Below, piece by piece: positions 17,367 through 24,477 of a stretch of 64,000 nucleotides of DNA. Below the pieces are notes generated by a model. The model was given only the letters and a program-made list of their open reading frames with translations. It made no database searches and was not told the origin of the DNA. The position numbers were made by a program, and so were the translations under genes. Position 1 is the stretch's first letter; each line of letters opens with the position of its first letter. The DNA is from Rhodanobacteraceae bacterium (GTDB taxonomy: Bacteria; Pseudomonadota; Gammaproteobacteria; Xanthomonadales; Xanthomonadaceae), in the NCBI GenBank assembly GCA_024233975.1, contig JACKOX010000008.1:1-64000 (forward strand). The letters are read 5' to 3'.

Positions 17367-20300
17367 TCAGGCTCCCCCGGTCGCGCCGTCCACGCCCTGC
17401 AGTTCGTGCTCGGCATGCGAGATGGCCGCGGTACGACGCGCACGCTCGGCACGTTCGCGGTAGGCGGCATCCGGGCGACGATCCAGCAGGTCGTAGACCA
17501 CCGGGATCACCACCAGCGTGAGCAACGTGGAAATGCTCAGGCCGCCGATCACCGTCAGCGCCATCGGCGCCCGCACTTCGGCGCCTTCACCGCCGAAAAA
17601 GGCCAGTGGCGCGAAACCGAACAACGTGGTCAGCGTGGTCATGATGATCGGACGCAGACGTGAATTGGCGCCTTCGATCAGCGCCTCGCGCTTGGCCACG
17701 CCGGCCTCACGCAGCTGGTTGACCTTGTCGATCAGCACGATGGCGTTTTTCACCACGATGCCGACCAGCAGGATCAGACCGATGAACACCACCACCGATA
17801 CCGAGTTGTTGCTCAGCACCAGGGCCAGCACGGCACCGACCACGGCCAGCGGAATGGTGAACAGGATGACGAAGGGATGCAGCAGCGACTCGAACTGCGA
17901 AGCCATCACCAGATAGACAAGGAAGATGGCCAGACCGAAAGCGAACAGCAGCGAATTACGCGACTGATCCAGCTCCTCGCCCTGTCCGCCGATATGCATC
18001 TGAACGCCAGCGGCCAGTGGATTGTCGGCCACCAGCTTCTGAACTTCGGCGACGGCGGTGCCGAGATCGCCGTAGCGGATGCCGGCCGATACGATGGCGG
18101 CGCGGCTCTGGTCGATGCGGTTGATCTCGCTGGGGCCAATGGTTTCGACCACATCGGCCACGGCGTCCAGCGTGATTGGGCGGTCGCTTTGCGGGTTCAC
18201 GATCAGCTGACGGATGTCCTCGATGGAGGAACGGTCGTTCTCACTTGCACGCACGAGCACATCAATCTTGCGATCACGGAAGCTGTAGCGCGTGGCGACT
18301 TCACCACGCACCTTCTTCACCACCTGGTCGGCAATCTGCCGCGTGGTCAGGCCCAGCGCCGCCGCACGTTCCTGGTCAAAGCGGATCTGGATTTCCGGGA
18401 AGCCCTGCTCCACCGACGACTTGATGTCGACGAAGCGGTTCGACTCGCGCATCAACGCGGTCAGCATTCGACCGGCAGCCTGCAGGGCGTCGAGGTCGTT
18501 GCCGTGCAACTCGATTTCCAGCGGATTGGAAACGCTCAGCAGCTGCGGGCGACCGAACTTGGCGTCGACATTCGGATACTGCGCCAGCGTCTCGCGCATG
18601 CGCTCGGTTTCGCGTGCTTCCAGCTCGCCGCCGGCACCACCGGCCAGCACCACGCTGATGCGCGCCACGTTCTCGCCAGATTCCGTGGGGTTGGCATCCA
18701 GGCGCGTACCGGTGCCAGAGACACCAAAGATCGCCTTCACGCCCTCGTCGCCATCGTGCTGCGCCTGGATGGCGCGAACCAGCGAGTCGGTTTCGTTGAG
18801 GCGCGTGCCTGGCGGCAGGCGTGCGGTGATCTCGAAGCGATCCTGCGCAAACTGCGGGATCAGGTCGAGACCAAGGCCTGACGCCATCCACAGCGAGATG
18901 CCGAAGGCAATCGTGGCAGAGCCGAGTACCAGCAGTGGGCGATCCAACGCCTTGGGCAGGACGCGCGAGTAAACAGTTGCCATCCAGTCATAGGCGGCAA
19001 TGATAGGCAGCCCAAAGAGCCAAAGCACCGCTTTCAGGAACATCCCAATCGCGCGAAAAACGACGGAGCCCAGCCAAGTGATCCCGAACAGGATCCATCC
19101 CGGAATTGACGCGGTAGCAGCTGCGACATCACCTGCCCGCCCACGATTGGGGCTCGGCGCCTTGGGCTCCTCGTCGGCAAACGACAAGGGTGCCTTTGCG
19201 GCAAGCGACGACAGCATCGGAATCAACGTCAGCGAAATCACCAGCGAGATCAGCAGCGCGATGGCAACGGTCAGCGCCTGGTCGCGGAACAGCTGGCCGG
19301 CAATGCCCTGCACGAACACCATGGGCAGGAACACGGCAACCGTGGTCAGCGTTGAGGCAACCACCGCCATGCTGACTTCCTTTGTGCCGACCAGTGCCGC
19401 CTCGATAAGTCCCAGTCCGCGTTCGCGCGCCTTGGCGATGCTTTCCAGCACCACGATCGAGTCGTCGACCACCATGCCGGTGGCCAAGGCCAGACCGGCC
19501 AGCGACATCACGTTGAGGTCGAGTCCGAACTGCCCCATGAAAAAGAACGTGGCGACGATCGACACCGGCAGCGACAGGCCGATGACGAAGGTACTCCAGG
19601 CGTGGCGCAGGAAGATGAAGATGATAACGATGGCCAGCAGGCCGCCGATCAAGGCTTCCTTGCGGACCTCGGACAGCGCCTCACGGATGAACACCGACTG
19701 GTCCTCGACGGTACTCAGGCTGGCACCGTGCGGGAGCTGGTCCTTCAGTCGTTCCAGTGCTGGCCGGACCGCATCGGCCACCGACACGGTGTTGGCGTCA
19801 CCTTCCTTGTAGACGGCCAGCTCCACGGCTTCGCGGCCATCCATGCGGATGATCGCCTCGCGCTCCTTGTAGCCCTGCTCGATGGTGGCAACGTCCTTGA
19901 GCCGCAGAGCCACGCCATCGCGCGGCGTCAGCAGCAGCTCGCGCATCTCGTCGACGCTGGCGAACTGGTTGATGGTACGCACGAGGTAACGCTGTGAACC
20001 TTCTTCGATGCGCCCGCCGGAGATGTTGATGTTTTCCTGGGCCAGACGACTGATCACCTGCTCGATCGGCAGATGCAGCTGGGCCAGACGTTTCTGGTCG
20101 ATCAGCACCTGCACTTCGTCTTCGAGGCCACCGGAAATCTTGACCGCGGCGACGCCGGTGATCGGCTCAAGGCGCTTCTTCAGCTCGTCGTCAGCGAAGC
20201 GACGCAGGCGCATCAGCTCGGCCTGGCGCTGCTGCGCCGGCGTGGCGTCGCTGGTCTCGCCCGCCATCAGCACGAGTCGCATGATCGGTTCGGTCGACGG

Positions 20301-20690
20301 GTTGAAGCGCAGCAGCACCGGCTGCTTGGCTTCCAGCGGAAGCTGCAGCACTTCCAGCTTGTCGCGGACCTCCAGGCTGGCCTTGTCCATGTCGGTGCCC
20401 CAGGCGAACTGCAGCACCACGTCGCTCTGCCCGGTGCGGGACACCGACTGCAGGCGATATAGGCCTTTCACCACGCCAACGGCTTCCTCCACCGGCTTGC
20501 TGATCAGCGTCTCGATCTCGGCCGGCGCCGCACCGGTGTACTCGGTGCGGACGGTCAGCGTCGGGTAGCTGAGGTCAGGCAGCAGGTTGACCTTGAGGTC
20601 GCTGAGCGCAATCAGGCCGAACAAAAAAAGGGTGAAGGTGACCATGGCGATGGTCACCCGTCGCCGGATACTGGTCTCGATGAGGTTCAT
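17367..20690 (-). CDS. RND efflux permease with an extra hydrophobic insertion
   Basis: 1107 residues, about 70 longer than most relatives. Typical HAE1 features: N-terminus MNLIETSIRRRVTIAMVTFT, periplasmic start LPDLSYPTLTVRTEY, TM4 proton-relay pair in GMVVDDSIVVLES, and LLVGIVVKNAIVLIDKVNQLR near TM10. Between TM6 and the cytoplasmic helix before TM7 (about residues 500-565) there is an insertion with a charged, proline-rich stretch (DEEPKAPSPNRGRAG) and a hydrophobic part (IPGWILFGITWLGSVVFRAI, then AVLWLFGLPIIAAYDW) not expected in ordinary RND pumps. The ATG overlaps the TGA of the adaptor gene (ATGA). Probably paired with the downstream permease. Confidence 0.93.
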   Translation of the reverse strand: MNLIETSIRRRVTIAMVTFTLFLFGLIALSDLKVNLLPDLSYPTLTVRTEYTGAAPAEIETLISKPVEEAVGVVKGLYRLQSVSRTGQSDVVLQFAWGTDMDKASLEVRDKLEVLQLPLEAKQPVLLRFNPSTEPIMRLVLMAGETSDATPAQQRQAELMRLRRFADDELKKRLEPITGVAAVKISGGLEDEVQVLIDQKRLAQLHLPIEQVISRLAQENINISGGRIEEGSQRYLVRTINQFASVDEMRELLLTPRDGVALRLKDVATIEQGYKEREAIIRMDGREAVELAVYKEGDANTVSVADAVRPALERLKDQLPHGASLSTVEDQSVFIREALSEVRKEALIGGLLAIVIIFIFLRHAWSTFVIGLSLPVSIVATFFFMGQFGLDLNVMSLAGLALATGMVVDDSIVVLESIAKARERGLGLIEAALVGTKEVSMAVVASTLTTVAVFLPMVFVQGIAGQLFRDQALTVAIALLISLVISLTLIPMLSSLAAKAPLSFADEEPKAPSPNRGRAGDVAAATASIPGWILFGITWLGSVVFRAIGMFLKAVLWLFGLPIIAAYDWMATVYSRVLPKALDRPLLVLGSATIAFGISLWMASGLGLDLIPQFAQDRFEITARLPPGTRLNETDSLVRAIQAQHDGDEGVKAIFGVSGTGTRLDANPTESGENVARISVVLAGGAGGELEARETERMRETLAQYPNVDAKFGRPQLLSVSNPLEIELHGNDLDALQAAGRMLTALMRESNRFVDIKSSVEQGFPEIQIRFDQERAAALGLTTRQIADQVVKKVRGEVATRYSFRDRKIDVLVRASENDRSSIEDIRQLIVNPQSDRPITLDAVADVVETIGPSEINRIDQSRAAIVSAGIRYGDLGTAVAEVQKLVADNPLAAGVQMHIGGQGEELDQSRNSLLFAFGLAIFLVYLVMASQFESLLHPFVILFTIPLAVVGAVLALVLSNNSVSVVVFIGLILLVGIVVKNAIVLIDKVNQLREAGVAKREALIEGANSRLRPIIMTTLTTLFGFAPLAFFGGEGAEVRAPMALTVIGGLSISTLLTLVVIPVVYDLLDRRPDAAYRERAERARRTAAISHAEHELQGVDGATGGA

Positions 20691-21931
20691 CGGCTGCTGG
20701 CGCCCGCGCTACCCGTGGCGTTGGCGACGGCAGTGCCGCCACCGGCGTCCTCCAGTTCGGCAACCGGTGCAGCAGGATTCAGCACCTGCACCTTGCTGCC
20801 ATCGCGCAGCGCGACCTTGCCGGTGGTGACAACGGTATCGCCCTCGTTGAGGCCGTCGCGGATCTCGGCAACGCTGCCATCGATGTAGCCCAGGTGCACC
20901 GGCAGGCGTACGGCCTTGCCGTCGCGAACCGCGAACACGGCATCCTCACCCTCGCCCTCGAGCAGCGCGGTGCGCGGCACGGTCAGTACATCGTCGCGAC
21001 GGTCGTAGATCACCTCGATGCGACCGAACATGCCAGGACGCAGGGCGCCACTGCTCTTGAACTCGGTAGTGACGCGCACCGTGCCGGTTCCAGCATCCAC
21101 CACCGGACTGACGCGCGACACGATGCCCTCGAAGTCACGACCCGGAATCGCGTCCACCTGCATGCGCACCGGCAGATCGGCGTTCATGGTGGCCAGTTCG
21201 CGTTCCGGCACGTTCAGCACCGCCTCCAGGCGTTCCGTGTTGACGATGTGGAACAGGGGCTGGTTGAGCTGGATCAGGTTGCCGCGCTTGACCATGCGCT
21301 GTGAAATCACGCCGCTGATCGGGGCCTCGATGCGCGTATAGGACAGCTCCAGCTTGGCCAGATCCACGGCCGCCTTCTGCGTCGCCACGTCATAGCGAAG
21401 CTTTTCGTAAGCGTCGGCTGCGATGAGCTTGCGGTCGAACAGTTCCTTGGCGCGATCCGCTTCGGCTTCCAGCTTCTTCAGCGCGGCGCTGGCGCGGGCG
21501 ACTTCGAGGCGGGTGCGCTCGGGGTCGATCTGCGCGAGCAGCTGCCCGGCCTTCACCGTCTGGCCTTCCTCGGTATTGAGCTGCAGCAGGACGCCGGTGG
21601 TCTTGGCGACGACGTCGGTTTCTTCCGGCGCCGCCAGCGAGGCGCTGCCAGCGTAGCTCGCGGCGATGTCCTGACGGCTGGCCTGGGCCACTTCAACCGG
21701 GATGGCGCTGTCGGCCTTCTTGTCACCGTCCTTCTTCTTCCCGGCTTCGGCCGTGCGCTCGGTCTGCTTGCCGTCTTTCGCCTTTTCGGCGGACGCATCA
21801 CCACTCTTGCCGCCCGAGCAGGCGACAAGCAGCAAAAGCGCGGCGGCGCAGAGCACGAGGCGGAGCTTGGGGAAGCGCACTTCCGGCTCGTTGGGATGGG
21901 TCGGAAGGGGCATTTCGGTCACGGCGTTCAT
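20687..21931 (-). CDS. RND efflux periplasmic adaptor (membrane fusion) lipoprotein
   Basis: 414 residues. A cytoplasmic lead of about 25 residues precedes a hydrophobic segment with lipobox LLLVACSGG, so the mature protein is likely lipid-anchored. A lysine-rich linker follows, then the barrel-sandwich hybrid (VVAKTTGVLLQLNTEEGQTV), an alpha-hairpin (LEVARASAALKKLEAEADRAKEL), the second lipoyl half (TRIEAPISGVISQRMV) and the beta-barrel domain. It links the inner-membrane pump to an outer-membrane channel. First gene of the operon with both permeases, with a well-formed promoter and an embedded palindrome upstream. The substrate cannot be told from sequence. Confidence 0.94.
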   Translation of the reverse strand: MNAVTEMPLPTHPNEPEVRFPKLRLVLCAAALLLLVACSGGKSGDASAEKAKDGKQTERTAEAGKKKDGDKKADSAIPVEVAQASRQDIAASYAGSASLAAPEETDVVAKTTGVLLQLNTEEGQTVKAGQLLAQIDPERTRLEVARASAALKKLEAEADRAKELFDRKLIAADAYEKLRYDVATQKAAVDLAKLELSYTRIEAPISGVISQRMVKRGNLIQLNQPLFHIVNTERLEAVLNVPERELATMNADLPVRMQVDAIPGRDFEGIVSRVSPVVDAGTGTVRVTTEFKSSGALRPGMFGRIEVIYDRRDDVLTVPRTALLEGEGEDAVFAVRDGKAVRLPVHLGYIDGSVAEIRDGLNEGDTVVTTGKVALRDGSKVQVLNPAAPVAELEDAGGGTAVANATGSAGASSR

Positions 21932-21959
21932 GGCGGTCTCGTGGCGTTGATATGGTGTA

Positions 21960-21988
21960 ATACTAAACTAGCACACTAGGATGGTCAA
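21960..21988 (-). promoter_or_regulatory. Efflux operon promoter with internal operator-like palindrome
   Basis: On the minus strand TTGACC (21988-21983), a 17-base spacer and TAGTAT (21965-21960). The spacer contains CTAGTGTGCTAG (21979-21968), a near-perfect palindrome placed where a TetR-like repressor would block RNA polymerase. No regulator gene lies next to it. Confidence 0.65.
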
Positions 21989-22121
21989 TCGCACCGTGCC
22001 TATTGTCATTGCCGCGACTCAACGTGCCGCGTGCTGCAAGTCACCCCGACCACGGTCACGGTGCGCACGAGCAAGATGCGCTGCTCTTGCGACGATCGAC
22101 GGGCGAGGCCGTGACAAACTG

Positions 22122-22149
22122 GCGACAAGAACGGCCGCCCCGCTATACT
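22122..22149 (+). promoter_or_regulatory. Possible promoter of the cytochrome c pair
   Basis: TATACT at 22144-22149 matches the -10 consensus at five of six places; GCGACA at 22122-22127 with a 16-base spacer is a weak -35 element. The leader would be about 70 bases. Confidence 0.4.
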
Positions 22150-22226
22150 TGCCGCTTTGCGGAACCTGGGGTCGATTACCGGCCTGTCATGGAACGCAGA
22201 CTTTCAACCCGTTCACGGATTTCACG

Positions 22227-22562
22227 ATGACACTGATCCTGCGCACCCTCGCCGGTCTGTCCCTCGCTGCAGCGCTGGCATCGCCGGCCTTCGCCAAGGG
22301 CGATATCGAGGCCGGTAAGCAGAAGGCCTATACCTGTGCCGGCTGCCACGGCATTACCGGCTACAAGAATGCCTACCCGACCTATCACGTGCCGCGCATC
22401 GCGGGCCAGAACTACGAATACCTGAAGGCGGCACTGCACGAATACGCCAAGGGCGAGCGCAGCCACCCAACGATGCAGGCCCAGGCCGAAAGCTTCAGCG
22501 AGCAGGACATCGACGATATCGCCAGCTTCCTTTCCAGCCTGTCCGAGGAGGGCGCCAAGTGA
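22227..22562 (+). CDS. One-heme c-type cytochrome, c4/c553-like
   Basis: 111 residues. A signal peptide (MTLILRTLAGLSLAAALASPAFA) directs it to the periplasm. One heme site CAGCH follows GKQKAYT, and PRIAGQNYEYLKAALHEY is the conserved segment of cytochrome c4/c553 family members; a methionine in the HPTMQAQAESF region is the likely sixth heme ligand. Its stop overlaps the GTG of a second one-heme cytochrome. Together the two correspond in size and order to the two halves of two-heme cytochrome c4, an electron donor to terminal oxidases, so they may work as a pair. Confidence 0.9.
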   Translation: MTLILRTLAGLSLAAALASPAFAKGDIEAGKQKAYTCAGCHGITGYKNAYPTYHVPRIAGQNYEYLKAALHEYAKGERSHPTMQAQAESFSEQDIDDIASFLSSLSEEGAK

Positions 22563-22915
22563 TCAATCGCAACGCTCTCCGTATCGCGCTTTACACGGCG
22601 CTGTTCGCCATGGCCGTCCCGGCCTTCGCCGCCAAGGGCGATGTCGCCGCCGGCGAGCAGAAGTCCAAGGTCTGCCAGGCCTGCCACGGCAAGGATGGCA
22701 ACGGCGTCCCGAACATGGACATGTACCCGCGCCTCGCCGGCCAGTACGCCGACTACCTGGTGAAAGCCCTCAAGGACTACAAGTCCGGCGCGCGCAAGAA
22801 CCCAATCATGGCTGGCTTCGCCGGCACGCTGGAAGAACAGGATATGCTCGACCTGGCCGCCTACTTCAGCGCTCAGAAGTCGCCCCTGCACGACCTCAGC
22901 CAGCACCACGACTAA
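22559..22915 (+). CDS. One-heme c-type cytochrome, c4/c553-like
   Basis: 118 residues from a GTG that overlaps the previous stop (GTGA). Signal peptide ending near VPAFA, heme motif CQACH in SKVCQACHGKDGNG, then MYPRLAGQYADYLVKALKDYKSGARKNPIM, which holds the family YP-RLAGQ block and the likely methionine ligand (PIMAGF). It ends in a histidine-rich tail (DLSQHHD). Periplasmic electron carrier, co-transcribed with the upstream cytochrome; a strong terminator follows. Confidence 0.9.
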   Translation: MINRNALRIALYTALFAMAVPAFAAKGDVAAGEQKSKVCQACHGKDGNGVPNMDMYPRLAGQYADYLVKALKDYKSGARKNPIMAGFAGTLEEQDMLDLAAYFSAQKSPLHDLSQHHD

Positions 22916-22942
22916 GCCGTGCCAGCAGCAGATTCAGAAAAG

Positions 22943-22969
22943 CCCCGGACTCCGGGGCTTTTTTTTTGT
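22943..22969 (+). terminator. Intrinsic terminator after the cytochrome pair
   Basis: AGCCCCGG (22943-22950), a 3-base loop, and CCGGGGCT (22954-22961), continuing into a run of T to 22969. The A-run on the other side could also pair or serve the minus strand. Confidence 0.93.
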
Positions 22970-23005
22970 TTGGATCGGACATCTCGAGCGGAAAACCGCG
23001 CTTGG

Positions 23006-23425
23006 TCAGTTCCAGTCTCCTTGATCCCAGATCAGGGTGTTCCACAGGCTGAGACCACAGTCCGCGACGGCCACGACAGGGGCACCTGCCTGGCCGGTCT
23101 GGTCGGTCAACTCGCAATTTGGGCCAGTGCCCGGCTGGACCGACACAATGACCTCGAACGTCTCGCCACTGCCGACAGTTGCCCCAAAGCAATAGAGGCC
23201 ATCCGAAGTCACCGCCAGCGGGCTGCCGCTGTTGAGCAGGAAGGTGGCGCCGCGCCCGGCTCCCAGATTTCGAACCATCAGAGTGACTGGCCAGTTCCCT
23301 TGGGGCTCGGCCTCAAGACCGTCCCGGTGGATCAGCGCGCAGGGCTCGGCCGTGGCGAGCACTGGCAGCAAGCCCAACCCGACAGCCAGCAGTCGTCGGA
23401 TGGAGGACACCGACGAAATGAGCAT
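23006..23425 (-). CDS. Exported protein with a repeat-type beta domain, function unknown
   Basis: 139 residues from ATG 23425, one base after the stop of the upstream gene. Signal peptide MLISSVSSIRRLLAVGLGLLPVLATAEP. The mature part follows the pattern of a domain often repeated in proteobacterial surface proteins: 'v-G-x-G-x-x-x-x-L-x-N-x-G-x-x-L-x-V-x-x-x-G-x-x-x-F' then 'V-x-V-x-x-Q-P-x-x-x-C-x-V', here seen as FLLNSGSPLAVTSDGLYCFG and FEVIVSVQPGTGPNCEL. Four cysteines may form disulfides. Only one copy is present, as a stand-alone small protein. Co-transcribed with the gene before it; partner or ligand unknown. Confidence 0.78.
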   Translation of the reverse strand: MLISSVSSIRRLLAVGLGLLPVLATAEPCALIHRDGLEAEPQGNWPVTLMVRNLGAGRGATFLLNSGSPLAVTSDGLYCFGATVGSGETFEVIVSVQPGTGPNCELTDQTGQAGAPVVAVADCGLSLWNTLIWDQGDWN

Positions 23426-23426
23426 C

Positions 23427-24194
23427 TCAGGGATTGCCCAGTCGGGTAACGACCAGCTTGGCCCTCCCCTCTTGAGCATCGATGGTGATCGAGGATTCGA
23501 TGGTCGAAGCGGTGTGCACCTCGACGCTGATGGTGTGGTCGCCGGAATCCAGCACCACCGGGTAGAGAATGTCCCAGTGCGCACCACCGGAACTCTTGGT
23601 GTCGTCACTGACCATGCGGAGGATGACCTCCGCCCCGAGCGTCGGGACGGCGCCGTCAATGCTCAAGCCGACGAAGAGCTGTGACCAGGCGCTGAAACTG
23701 GTGATGTATGCCTCACCCTGGGTCTGCAGCAGTACGGTGGTTCCGTCGTCGGGAATGTTGATGGTGACGGGATCCAGCCCTGGCAATGGGTAGTAGGCGA
23801 AACCGGTCGGATTGACCGACTCGTTGGCAATGATGAAGTTGCCGGAACTGTCGAGGAAGAACAGGCCGTCGGCGTAGTAGGACTGGGATTCGAGCACCGG
23901 GGAACCGGCCGCAATCAGTTGCTGGATGGCAGAGTTTGCAGCCGCAAGATCACTTTGCAGCTGCCCGATGTCGGTACCGTGTTGAGCCACGACGGCTTGC
24001 AGACTGGCCACCGCGGTCTGCAGGTTTCCAATGTCCGCGGCGTTGCCGTTGACGGCGGTTTCCACCGCTGAGAAGTTGGCATTCACCTCATCGGCCACAG
24101 CCGGTGTGCCGGCTTGAAACGTGTTCGGAACGGTCACTTCCGAGGCTTGGAGTGGCAACGCCCAAAGTGCGAGTAGTACGGCCGCGAGTCTCAT
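23427..24194 (-). CDS. Exported coiled-coil protein of unknown function
   Basis: 255 residues from ATG 24194, which has GGGGGA upstream; a TTG 18 bases earlier is a poorer choice. Signal peptide MRLAAVLLALWALPLQA, then the lead VPNTFQAGTPAVADEVNANF common in secreted proteins of related bacteria, and a heptad-rich coiled coil (about residues 35-95, e.g. IGNLQTAVASLQAVVAQHG) that probably makes a trimer stalk. The C-terminal 150 residues look like a beta-sandwich head with a jelly-roll-like strand pattern (GDHTISVEVHT). Resembles tail-fibre-like or adhesin-like designs; function unknown. Confidence 0.82.
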   Translation of the reverse strand: MRLAAVLLALWALPLQASEVTVPNTFQAGTPAVADEVNANFSAVETAVNGNAADIGNLQTAVASLQAVVAQHGTDIGQLQSDLAAANSAIQQLIAAGSPVLESQSYYADGLFFLDSSGNFIIANESVNPTGFAYYPLPGLDPVTINIPDDGTTVLLQTQGEAYITSFSAWSQLFVGLSIDGAVPTLGAEVILRMVSDDTKSSGGAHWDILYPVVLDSGDHTISVEVHTASTIESSITIDAQEGRAKLVVTRLGNP

Positions 24195-24477
24195 AGGGGT
24201 TCCCCCGCGCAATTCGCATCAGGGAATAACCTTGCTACAGCCTGCCATGCAAATCAAGGCGAGTGGACCAGTACGATCAGCGTTGCAGAAGGTCAATGAT
24301 CCACCGGAGGTTATGGGCTGCGTGGATCGTGATCCGACCCCAGTCTCCGCCACGCCTTACCGATCATGGAACGCGATGAAGCCCCACCATCCAGGCTATC
24401 GTCGAGAGGCATCTTGGCGTTATGGTCAGAGATCGGAGAAGGCTTGTTGGCCTGGCCGCGATTCGGGGAACTTCCGC

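Noticed and set aside
24121..24477. Extended N-terminus of the beta-helix protein
   Set aside because: It would overlap the divergent gene at 23427-24194 and place the signal peptide 140 residues inside; ATG 24478 fits better.
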